Below are positions 1 through 6,580 of a stretch of 12,867 bases of DNA, one piece after another. The stretch covers positions 1 through 12,867 of the forward strand of contig JAFSTZ010000046.1 of assembly GCA_017445525.1 (NCBI GenBank), written 5' to 3'. The stretch is from Eubacterium sp. GTDB taxonomy: Bacteria; Bacillota; Clostridia; Lachnospirales; Lachnospiraceae. The first letter of the stretch is position 1; each line of letters opens with the position of its first letter. The translations under genes were made by a program, and so were the position numbers. A model generated the notes under the pieces. The model searched no databases. It saw only the letters and a list, made by a program, of their open reading frames with translations, and had not been told where the DNA came from.

Positions 1-1
1 C

Positions 2-655
2 TTCACTACGAAGTTTGCCTGGTTTTTCAGACTCCTTTTGTACATCATGATCGCGGTCATCATGAGTATGCTCGGACCGATACTCATCACGATGAACGGA
101 GAGGAGCAGAGAAAGCGTATAGAGTGCTCCGGAACGACTGTGTCATCTTATGTGACGCAGGTATTTATCGGAAGTGCTGTTTTGGTTCTGGCGGTCTGGG
201 TGATATTTATAGCCGGAGGCGCTGCGATGTATGGCGGTATGTATACCGGACAGAACAGCTGGCTTTCCGTGCTGAACTCATTTATATTTGCACTGTTTGT
301 AGCGATGTTTACGATATTTGTATCGACCTTTAAACCATCGTCTACCGTGATGGGTATGTTGGCACAGGTGATGGGCCTCGGGATGGCGTTCCTGTGCGGG
401 GGCTTTATGCCGCAGAACATGCTCGGTGAGGGAGTGCGGACCGTGACGATGATCCTTCCCGGTTTCTGGTACGAGAGGGCGAACGATCTTCTCTGCGGGG
501 ATCAGAAGGGCGGTCTTTCAGATGTGTGGATATGCTTCGCCGTACAGGGAGGATTTATACTGATCTTCCTGATACTTACGATCATCAGATCATCCGGGCA
601 TCCGAAGGCAAAAGTAAAGAAAAATAATAATCCAGGAAAGGCGGTATGCTTATGA
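2..655 (+). CDS. ABC-2 type transporter permease, C-terminal part (5' end outside window)
   Basis: The reading frame is open back to the first bases of the window, so this is the 3' part of a longer gene; the TTG at 38 and the ATGs after it are internal codons, not starts. The visible ~217 residues begin in a hydrophobic segment, followed by a cytoplasmic motif (NGEEQRKRIECSG) typical of the loop before the last membrane domain of ABC-2 permeases of the DrrB/YhgE type. Four or five further membrane segments follow, with a conserved-looking LCGGFMP re-entrant region and an amphipathic stretch before the last helix. The tail is basic (KAKVKKNNN). The family forms the membrane channel of ATP-driven exporters of drugs, lipids or peptides, and its ATPase should lie upstream. 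The stop overlaps the start of the next gene, so they are co-transcribed and probably translationally coupled. Family is clear; substrate unknown. Confidence 0.85.
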   Translation, partial: FTTKFAWFFRLLLYIMIAVIMSMLGPILITMNGEEQRKRIECSGTTVSSYVTQVFIGSAVLVLAVWVIFIAGGAAMYGGMYTGQNSWLSVLNSFIFALFVAMFTIFVSTFKPSSTVMGMLAQVMGLGMAFLCGGFMPQNMLGEGVRTVTMILPGFWYERANDLLCGDQKGGLSDVWICFAVQGGFILIFLILTIIRSSGHPKAKVKKNNNPGKAVCL

Positions 656-1470
656 AACTTCAGATCATGGTTACCGGACAAAATCGCAGAGTGGCAAGTG
701 ATCTATGTGAGCACCTCGAGGGAGACAGAGGCTACCTCACGGTCAAATGTAATGCAAACAAAGCTGCTTTATTTGATGTACTCCTAGCTGAGGTACCAAA
801 TGTCATCATAGTGTGTCTGGGTAATGAGACTCTTGATTCCATCCTTGCTTACAATGTTATGAAGGATGCCATCAGGGGAACCGGGTGCTCGGTCATCGTG
901 GTGGCAAATGAAGATGATAAGAATTACTTTAAAAAGCATACCGTCCTTGACAAGGTGCACTTTTTATCAAGACCGGTCCCGCTGTTATCCCTGTATGAAT
1001 TCCTGATCCGTATCGAGGAAGAGATCGAGAAAAATAGGGGCGAAAGGATGTCCATGTTTGATGAGTTCGTAAACGAGAACGCATCGAAATATGACAGGCA
1101 CAGATCGATACTTTTGGTCGACGATGATACGGAACAGCTCGTACAGATCAAAGAGCAACTGCGTGAGTTCTACGATGTTACACCGGTTAAGTCAGGAGAG
1201 ATGGCATTTAAATACCTTTCAAGGAATACCCCGGATCTGATACTGCTCGATTATATGATGCCCGGGGAGGATGGTCCGTCAGTATTAAGAAGACTGAAGG
1301 AGCATGAAAAATATGCCGACATCCCGGTGATATTTTTAACGGGTATGACTGAGAAAAATACGGTCATCCGCACGCTCACGGAGCTTAAGCCACAGGGATA
1401 TGTGATCAAGCCGTCTAAAAAATCAGAGCTTGTTGCAAAGATAATTGACGTTTTAGAACAGGAGGGCTAG
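646..1470 (+). CDS. Two-domain response regulator: degenerate receiver + intact receiver, no output domain
   Basis: A 274-residue cytoplasmic protein. Residues ~153-272 form a complete CheY-like receiver: acidic pocket D159/D160/D161, phospho-acceptor D202 in LLDYMMP, T232 in FLTG and K255 in IKPSKK. Residues ~4-125 have the alternating strand/helix pattern of a second receiver (LQIMVTG, VIIVCLG, VIVVANE, HFLSRPV), but the acidic pocket, acceptor Asp and Lys are gone (MVTG, CLG, SRP), so it looks like a pseudo-receiver. No DNA-binding, GGDEF, HD-GYP or other effector domain follows. It probably takes phosphate from the HPt protein encoded next, or acts as a protein-interaction switch. The start overlaps the permease stop. 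ATG 646 and ATG 652 are both possible, and AGGAAAGG at 634-641 fits either. The receiver call is firm; its output is unknown. Confidence 0.9.
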   Translation: MLMKLQIMVTGQNRRVASDLCEHLEGDRGYLTVKCNANKAALFDVLLAEVPNVIIVCLGNETLDSILAYNVMKDAIRGTGCSVIVVANEDDKNYFKKHTVLDKVHFLSRPVPLLSLYEFLIRIEEEIEKNRGERMSMFDEFVNENASKYDRHRSILLVDDDTEQLVQIKEQLREFYDVTPVKSGEMAFKYLSRNTPDLILLDYMMPGEDGPSVLRRLKEHEKYADIPVIFLTGMTEKNTVIRTLTELKPQGYVIKPSKKSELVAKIIDVLEQEG

Positions 1471-2073
1471 ATGGATTACGATTTTGGATGGATAGAGGAT
1501 ATCGGACTTGATACCAAGTCGGGTATGGAGTATACCGGGGGAAGGGACAAGTATATTTCTGCCCTTCAGAGGTTTTATAAAAATCATGAGAAGAACTCAA
1601 ACAAGATAAAAGATTTTTTAAGAGATAAAGACTATGATAATTATATGATCACTGTTCATGCTCTGAAAAGCAATGCAAAAATGATCGGAGCCACAGAGCT
1701 TTCCGGAAAGTTTGAAAAGCTTGAGATGGCAGCAAGAGAGGGTGAATACGATGTTATATCATCAGATACTCAGGCTGTGGTCAGTGAGTACGGTGAGCTG
1801 ATAGAAAAGCTTGCACCTATCGGAGAGATAGGAGAGTTTTTTGCGGCAGATGAGATCACCGGTGAACAGGCTTTAAAGATTGCCGATCAGCTTTTGGAAG
1901 CTCTGGATGAGTTTGATGATGATCTGTCAAAGGAGCTGATAGTAAAGCTTGGTGGATATCCTTTCAGGACTACTCAAAAAGAGATCCTCAACAAAGCAAA
2001 GGAACTCGTAGAAGACTTTATGTACGATGATGCGGCGGATATGGTAAAGGAGATAATCCCTACTATCGAATGA
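1471..2073 (+). CDS. HPt (histidine phosphotransfer) domain protein
   Basis: A 200-residue, highly acidic, helical, soluble protein. Residues ~30-115 match an HPt four-helix bundle: YISALQRFYKNHEKN leads to the phosphotransfer motif HALKSNAKMIGA with the phosphorylatable H63, then the LSGKFEKLEMAAREG helix. The remaining ~80 residues (about 120-200) are predicted helices rich in Asp/Glu; I do not recognise this region as a named domain. HPt proteins shuttle phosphate between the receiver of a hybrid kinase and a terminal receiver. Here the hybrid kinase is encoded directly downstream and a receiver protein directly upstream, so they are the obvious partners. The ATG abuts the preceding TAG, with GGAGGG at 1461-1466 as ribosome binding site. 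Function is secure at family level; the specific relay is inferred from gene order. Confidence 0.9.
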   Translation: MDYDFGWIEDIGLDTKSGMEYTGGRDKYISALQRFYKNHEKNSNKIKDFLRDKDYDNYMITVHALKSNAKMIGATELSGKFEKLEMAAREGEYDVISSDTQAVVSEYGELIEKLAPIGEIGEFFAADEITGEQALKIADQLLEALDEFDDDLSKELIVKLGGYPFRTTQKEILNKAKELVEDFMYDDAADMVKEIIPTIE

Positions 2074-2091
2074 TGCAAGGGGGGACCGGAT

Positions 2092-4587
2092 TTGAAAGCA
2101 GTCAGGCATATACTATCGATCATTTTGATCCTTGTTTTCGGCTATATCATCATCGGAGAGTTCGTACTTCCGGCGAACACCCCGATGAACGGAAATATCT
2201 GTGATGTCCTCCCGGAAGATAAATGGGTGCAGGTTAAGGAGGACGGCAGCAGAGTTCCTTTTGAGGTGCCCGGAAATACAGATGGTGATATAACACTTGA
2301 GACCACACTGCCTGATGCGGATGAGTTTGATAAAGATTACTCCGTACTGTGTTTTCGCGGGATGGACATGGAGATATATGTCGGAGATGAACTCAGGGAA
2401 AAGGTAGAGACAAAAGATTATGCACTTTTCGGAGACCAGTCCGCTGAGTGCTATGTATATGCCTCGGTCTATCCTGAGGACGCCGGGAAGACTCTCCGAG
2501 TAAAATACGAGTATAATTCCGGGATGGTCTATGGGGTTTATATAGGGACAAGACTCGGGATATTGACCTCTCTTTTTGACAGCTTTGGGTTTGAGTTTTT
2601 TGTGGGGCTTACTATCCTGATACTTGGTTTGATCTGTCTTATAGCATCAATCTCGTATAAGATCATTCATAAGAAATATCTCGAGATGGAGCATCTGTCT
2701 CTGGGCGTTATACTCGGAGCGTGCTGGGTTCTGTCAAACTCGGTTTTCAGACAGCTTTATACGAGAAATATGTCTGTGATGTCCGACATGCCATTTTTAA
2801 TGGTGATGATCATGCCGCTTCCCTTTCTGGTATTTGTAAACTCTCTTCAGGAAAACAGATACAAAAAACTTATCAGTATAGCAGGGGCTTTGGAGATCAT
2901 AAATTTTGTTATATGCGGTTCACTGTTTGTTGCCGGTCCGGTGCCGCTTATGCGGAGCTTTATCCCGTCGGCGTTGTGTGCGATCGTAAGTATCATCATC
3001 CTGTTCATCACCTTGGTGCGGGATATCAAGGCGCATCGGATATTTAGGTACAGATATGTGGCAGCGGGTTTTGTTTTGCTTGCGATATCCGCCCTGATGC
3101 AGATCGCGGCATATCAGTTTGCTCACAACGGTGTTTTCTCCGGACTCTTTATGGCGTTTGGACTTTTCGGCTTTATCATCTGTGCTATCATCCATACGAT
3201 AAAGCAGCTTATAGGCATACGTGTGGAAGCGAATGAAGCGATGCATGTCAGCAAGGTAAAGGATGATTTTTTGGCAAATATGTCTCACGAGATCCGTACT
3301 CCATTAAACGGTATTCTCGGTATGGATGAGATGATACTGCGTGAGACCAGAGAAAGCAGTACCAAAAAGCATGCTCTCGAGATCAAGAGTGCGGGAGATA
3401 CGCTGTTGTCGATCATAAACGATATACTCGACCTAAGTAAGATCGAATCAGGAAACTTTGAGATCATACCGGTTGAATACGACCTTGCATCGGTATTGAA
3501 TGATGTGATGAATATGACAAAACCCAGGGCGGAAAAAAAGGGGCTTGGGTACAATATAAATATAGATGAGATGATCCCTTCATCCCTTTACGGAGACGAG
3601 ATCAGGATACGTCAGGTGATGCTCAATATCGTAAACAATGCCATAAAGTATACAAAAAAAGGACATGTAGATATAAATGTTACCTTCAGAAAAAAAGATG
3701 ATAAAAATATCGCTCTGATCGTAAGCGTATCCGATACCGGTATCGGTATAAAAGAAGAGGATAAGGAAAAAGTATTTAAGAGTTTTTACAGATTAAACGA
3801 AAAGATAAATCGAAACATCGAGGGAACCGGTCTGGGGCTTCATATCACCAAAAGGATACTTGCGATGATGGACGGACGGATAACCTTTAACAGTATTTAT
3901 GAAAAAGGAAGTGTGTTTACTCTCACGGTTCCTCAAAGGGTGGTCAGAGCCGATCCTATAGGGGAGTTCAGTAAGGCGGTAAGCGAGTACTTAGACAGCA
4001 TCGAGACCGATGAGGTCACCCTGAATGCACCTGATGCGAGAGTGCTCGTGGTGGATGACAACGATATGAACCTGGATGTCATGGCAGGGATGCTAGGGGA
4101 TACCAAGATGAGTGTTGTGTTGTCTGATTCCGGACAGGATTGTATCGAGAAGGTGGAGGCTTCAGGTTATGATGTTATCCTGCTCGATCAGATGATGCCT
4201 GATATGACCGGTGAGGAGACTCTGAACGCTATGAAGGAGAGAGAACTGCTTGGAGAAACTCCCGTGATCGCCCTCACAGCTGATGCCATCATCGGTGCCA
4301 AGGAAAGCTATCTGTCGAAAGGCTTTACGGACTATATCAGTAAGCCTGTTAAGTATGGAGAGCTGGAGAGGTTACTTAAAAAGTATATTCCCGAAGAAAA
4401 GCAGTTTACACCGGATAAGGAAGTCAGTATACCTACAGCTCTCATCTGGGGATATGATTCCGAGCTTATCCGTAAGGAAAAAGAAAGACTGCAGGGGATA
4501 TATAAATGCCGCTGTGTCGTCGGGAAAAAGTCGATGGAGAAGTTTTTGGAAAATCATACTCCGGATCGCGTGATCCGGGTTATGTGA
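2092..4587 (+). CDS. Membrane hybrid sensor histidine kinase (7TMR-DISM-like sensor, HisKA, HATPase_c, REC)
   Basis: An 831-residue kinase. There is one N-terminal membrane segment (~7-25), an extracytoplasmic beta-rich domain (~30-160) that resembles the jelly-roll ligand domains of 7TMR-DISM receptors, then seven membrane helices (~165-372). The cytoplasmic part has HisKA with H399 (NMSHEIRTPLNG), the ATPase N box (NIVNNAIKY, N515), G1 (DTGIGI, D548) and G2 (GTGLGL), and a receiver with D655/D656, acceptor D699 (LLDQMMP), T729 and K751. The last ~50 residues (781-831) look like the first half of another receiver. It should sense an external ligand and feed H399 to D699, then the HPt protein, then the separate receiver protein. 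The start is TTG at 2092, chosen because AAGGGGGG (2078-2085) precedes it and the hydrophobic N-terminus follows directly. It is in an operon with the HPt gene, 18 bp upstream. Confidence 0.95.
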   Translation: MKAVRHILSIILILVFGYIIIGEFVLPANTPMNGNICDVLPEDKWVQVKEDGSRVPFEVPGNTDGDITLETTLPDADEFDKDYSVLCFRGMDMEIYVGDELREKVETKDYALFGDQSAECYVYASVYPEDAGKTLRVKYEYNSGMVYGVYIGTRLGILTSLFDSFGFEFFVGLTILILGLICLIASISYKIIHKKYLEMEHLSLGVILGACWVLSNSVFRQLYTRNMSVMSDMPFLMVMIMPLPFLVFVNSLQENRYKKLISIAGALEIINFVICGSLFVAGPVPLMRSFIPSALCAIVSIIILFITLVRDIKAHRIFRYRYVAAGFVLLAISALMQIAAYQFAHNGVFSGLFMAFGLFGFIICAIIHTIKQLIGIRVEANEAMHVSKVKDDFLANMSHEIRTPLNGILGMDEMILRETRESSTKKHALEIKSAGDTLLSIINDILDLSKIESGNFEIIPVEYDLASVLNDVMNMTKPRAEKKGLGYNINIDEMIPSSLYGDEIRIRQVMLNIVNNAIKYTKKGHVDINVTFRKKDDKNIALIVSVSDTGIGIKEEDKEKVFKSFYRLNEKINRNIEGTGLGLHITKRILAMMDGRITFNSIYEKGSVFTLTVPQRVVRADPIGEFSKAVSEYLDSIETDEVTLNAPDARVLVVDDNDMNLDVMAGMLGDTKMSVVLSDSGQDCIEKVEASGYDVILLDQMMPDMTGEETLNAMKERELLGETPVIALTADAIIGAKESYLSKGFTDYISKPVKYGELERLLKKYIPEEKQFTPDKEVSIPTALIWGYDSELIRKEKERLQGIYKCRCVVGKKSMEKFLENHTPDRVIRVM
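4561..4578 (+). other. Perfect hairpin at the 3' end of the hybrid kinase gene
   Basis: CCGGATC (4561-4567) and GATCCGG (4572-4578) form a perfect 7-bp stem with a GCGT loop. It lies inside the last codons of the kinase gene and just before the strong ribosome binding site of the next gene. No T-run follows, so it is not a standard intrinsic terminator. It could stabilise or process the mRNA between the two genes, or be chance in coding sequence. Confidence 0.4.
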
Positions 4588-4612
4588 TAAATACACCACG
4601 AAGGAGGTAAAC

Positions 4613-5473
4613 ATGGATTCAAAAAAACAAACCAAAAACATGTCACTATTAAACTGTATTTCAGCGGGACTTCTGGTCTATATTCTGACGATCCCGATGC
4701 ATGAACTCTTTCATGCACTGACTTTTATCATCTACGGAGACAAGGTTCAGGTTTTCTCCGCGGGAGCAGTGGAAAGCTACAAACTGGTAGACTACAACAC
4801 TCTTTCTACATTTGACAAGATCATGTTGGGAGGAGGCAGTGCCTCGATACTGAACTTCATCATCGCTATGATCATATTTATAGTGTTGATCAAAGCGAAA
4901 AAGATGGGAAGTACTCTCCGTATTATCATGCTCCAGCTTTTCGGTGCACAGATGGCGACGGCTGTCGGGTACTTTTTCTTCGGCGGTCTGATCGGTATGG
5001 GAGACTGGGGACAGGTATTTTCACATCTGGAAGATATGCCCGGCATTATCACAACTCTCAGGATCATACTGATCACTCTCGGAGCAGTCGGTATCGTATT
5101 TACATTCTTTGTGCTGAATTATTTTAACTATGATTTTATACATGATCCTGTAGATAAAAAAGAAAGGTTTTCGGTTGCGGCAAAGATCAATCTTCCCATG
5201 TTTATCATGGGGCTGATCGTACCGGTTTTTGCTATGATCAAATCTCCTGCCATACTTGATGGAGAGGTGTCGATGCTGGATGTCATGCTATGGAATATGG
5301 CGTGGATCGTATTTTTCTGGGGCTTCATGTTTACCTGGGTTATGGTCCGTCCGCCGAAGAAAAGCAGGTTCAAGTGTGAGCTTCCCACCAAGCCGAACAT
5401 CGTTTTGCTTATCATAAGTGTTATCCTGATTCTGCTTGATATCATCGTGCTTGGCCCGGGGGTATACTTTTGA
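4613..5473 (+). CDS. Integral membrane HExxH protein, site-2 protease (M50)-like
   Basis: A 286-residue polytopic membrane protein with about seven hydrophobic segments. The first helix carries HELFH (H30, E31, H34), a zinc-binding HExxH inside a membrane segment as in M50 intramembrane proteases. Residues 73-81 (GGGSASILN) match the small-residue/Asn motif after helix 2 of that family. D131 in GMGDWG is a candidate third zinc ligand in place of the classical NPDG-type motif. The family cleaves membrane-bound regulators, so in this operon a role in signalling is attractive but unproven; a non-proteolytic homologue is also possible. AAGGAGG at 4601-4607 is an excellent ribosome binding site for ATG 4613. 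It begins 25 bp after the kinase gene, so is probably co-transcribed. The fold and metal motif are visible; activity and substrate are not. Confidence 0.75.
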   Translation: MDSKKQTKNMSLLNCISAGLLVYILTIPMHELFHALTFIIYGDKVQVFSAGAVESYKLVDYNTLSTFDKIMLGGGSASILNFIIAMIIFIVLIKAKKMGSTLRIIMLQLFGAQMATAVGYFFFGGLIGMGDWGQVFSHLEDMPGIITTLRIILITLGAVGIVFTFFVLNYFNYDFIHDPVDKKERFSVAAKINLPMFIMGLIVPVFAMIKSPAILDGEVSMLDVMLWNMAWIVFFWGFMFTWVMVRPPKKSRFKCELPTKPNIVLLIISVILILLDIIVLGPGVYF

Positions 5474-5491
5474 TTGATATGAGATGCAGAG

Positions 5492-5542
5492 ATCGTTGAA
5501 GAATCGCAGAAAACCGTTCGTGACTCAGATCATACCGCTCGT
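5492..5542 (+). promoter_or_regulatory. Three phased LytTR-type binding boxes (21-bp period)
   Basis: Three 9-bp elements start at 5492 (ATCGTTGAA), 5513 (ACCGTTCGT) and 5534 (ACCGCTCGT), each separated by exactly 12 bp. The published LytTR consensus is two direct repeats of [TA][AC][CA]GTTN[AG][TG] separated by 12-13 bp. The middle box matches at all nine positions, the third at eight and the first at seven. The third box ends 10 bp before the -35 of the promoter at 5553, a usual place for an activator. A further consensus match, AACGTTGGT (5557-5565), overlaps that -35. A LytTR regulator gene lies about 0.6 kb downstream. Confidence 0.65.
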
Positions 5543-5552
5543 GGCAGATGTG

Positions 5553-5581
5553 TTGTAACGTTGGTTTATGAGTGGTATAGT
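5553..5581 (+). promoter_or_regulatory. Sigma-A type promoter for the secreted-protein gene
   Basis: TTGTAA (5553-5558), a 17-bp spacer, then TATAGT (5576-5581). This predicts transcription starting near 5588 and a leader of about 20 nt that contains the AAGGAGG ribosome binding site (5592-5598). A perfect 10-bp palindrome, TTTGATCAAA (5581-5590), spans the expected start site and could be an operator. Confidence 0.65.
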
Positions 5582-5607
5582 TTGATCAAACAAAGGAGGT
5601 AAGAACC

Positions 5608-6030
5608 ATGAAAAACACATTAAAAAAAGCAGTTAAAAGAATTGTAGCAGTTACACTGGCAGCGGCTATGTTGATCGCAGCAGCTCCGACAAAAAGCTCA
5701 GAGGCAAAGGTGAATATCAAGTATGGTTTGTTCAGCTACGCCTACAACGATGGTAAGGCAGTATGGATGATCGACCTGGAGAAGGCCGGTGATAACAAAG
5801 TAAAGATCGGGATTGTTTGGTCGGATAAGACTTCGTCATTCGGTACTGAAAAGCACTTCACAAAGAAGTTGAAATCCACAGTGAGTTTTGAGGTTGAGGG
5901 ACAGTATCAGGAAAGTGACAAGACAACGACTATAAGCGGAAAGATCACATTCAAGGGTAAGAAGCTCAAGTGCAAGATCAACGGACAAAGCTTCACTGCC
6001 AAGAAGGTACCGGACTCCGATAGTCTGTAA
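5608..6030 (+). CDS. Small secreted protein of unknown function
   Basis: 140 residues that I do not recognise as a named family. The N-terminus is a clear Sec signal peptide: basic region KNTLKKAVKR, hydrophobic core to about residue 26, then likely signal peptidase cleavage after SEA (A33) or the AAA at 24-26. No lipobox cysteine is seen, so it is probably released or wall-associated. The mature ~107 residues are Lys-rich and mostly predicted beta strand, with alternating patterns such as VKIGIVWSD and GKITFKGKKLKCKING, and a single cysteine (C122). It has its own promoter and an ideal ribosome binding site, so it is probably well expressed. Putative LytTR boxes sit upstream and the LytTR/DUF3021 pair is downstream, so it may be the output gene of that regulator. 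Function is unknown. Confidence 0.8.
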   Translation: MKNTLKKAVKRIVAVTLAAAMLIAAAPTKSSEAKVNIKYGLFSYAYNDGKAVWMIDLEKAGDNKVKIGIVWSDKTSSFGTEKHFTKKLKSTVSFEVEGQYQESDKTTTISGKITFKGKKLKCKINGQSFTAKKVPDSDSL

Positions 6031-6038
6031 GGAGAAGA

Positions 6039-6104
6039 ATGACAGAAGAGTCACCCGTGCGACAATCGTTGAAGACCATTCAGAATAAAAACGAAATGAG
6101 CTGA
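6039..6104 (+). CDS. Possible 21-codon small ORF between the secreted protein and the LytTR gene
   Basis: ATG 6039 to TGA 6104 encodes 21 residues (begins MTEESPVRQSLK, ends NEMS). It is preceded by AAGGAG (6029-6034), which overlaps the stop codon of the secreted-protein gene, a good Shine-Dalgarno at workable spacing. The peptide is hydrophilic with no signal or membrane segment. It could be a real small protein, a leader peptide coupling translation to the LytTR gene, or chance. The repeated 11-mer ATCGTTGAAGA lies inside it. Confidence 0.3.
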   Translation: MTEESPVRQSLKTIQNKNEMS

Positions 6105-6108
6105 TAAT
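6065..6108 (+). promoter_or_regulatory. Putative promoter and single LytTR-like element upstream of the LytTR gene
   Basis: ATCGTTGAAGA at 6065-6075 is an exact 11-bp copy of 5492-5502, the first LytTR-like box upstream of the secreted-protein gene. It is followed by TTCAGA (6079-6084), an 18-bp spacer and GATAAT (6103-6108), a moderate sigma-A promoter. Transcription would start near 6115, inside the region between the two candidate ATGs of the LytTR gene, which favours the second ATG. No second phased box is present here, so autoregulation is only suggested. Confidence 0.35.
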
Positions 6109-6127
6109 ATACATGAGAGATATCAAA

Positions 6128-6580
6128 ATGAGATTCCGTCTGGACAAGTCGATCGATCATATCGATATCCTGATAACGGCAGATGCAAAGGATGAAGATA
6201 TCGAGACACTTGTTCGGCGGATCAAACCAAATACATCCAGACAGTTCACGGTTTTAGATGAGTATGACAGGTCATGTGTACTGAACGAGGATGAGATAGT
6301 AAGTATTACATCTGATGCAAAAAATGTACGTATAAAAACAAAAGAAAAAGAGTATAGGGCCAGACAGTCGATGCAAAACATGGAAAAACTTTTAAGCGAT
6401 ATGTTTCTCAGAGTTTCGAGGTTTGAGATAGTGAATCTGGCAAGGGTAAGCAAGTACGACTTTACGATAGTAGGCACACTTCGAATAGAGTTTGAAAACG
6501 GTACGGAAACCTGGGCATCAAGAAGGTATATTCCACTTATAAAAGAGCGTTTGTCGGGAGAGGAGGGATATTTATGCTGA
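6128..6580 (+). CDS. LytTR DNA-binding domain transcriptional regulator
   Basis: 150 residues from ATG 6128. Residues ~1-40 are a short variable N-terminal region with no receiver. Residues ~45-145 are a LytTR domain: NEDEIVSITSDAKNVRIKT, then FLRVSRFEIVNLARV (the family's F.R.HxS.ivN pattern, with the usual His replaced), then WASRRYIPLIKERL. LytTR proteins bind paired direct repeats with a beta-fold domain. This stand-alone form paired with a membrane protein matches LytTR regulatory systems such as BrsRM and HdrRM of Streptococcus mutans, in which the membrane partner restrains the regulator. The start at 6128 is chosen because the family usually opens with a short M-[KR]-[IVF]-[RK]-[IL] strand, which MRFRLDK fits. 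An in-frame ATG at 6113 would add five residues. Neither has a strong ribosome binding site. It overlaps the DUF3021 gene by 7 bp. Confidence 0.88.
   Translation: MRFRLDKSIDHIDILITADAKDEDIETLVRRIKPNTSRQFTVLDEYDRSCVLNEDEIVSITSDAKNVRIKTKEKEYRARQSMQNMEKLLSDMFLRVSRFEIVNLARVSKYDFTIVGTLRIEFENGTETWASRRYIPLIKERLSGEEGYLC

Noticed and set aside
5484..5558. 24-codon ORF upstream of the secreted-protein gene, sharing SLK codons with the 6039 ORF
   Set aside because: It has no ribosome binding site; the similarity is explained by the shared 11-bp LytTR-like DNA element.
5581..5590. TTTGATCAAA as a certain operator
   Set aside because: A 10-bp palindrome in AT-rich DNA can occur by chance; mentioned only within the promoter entry.
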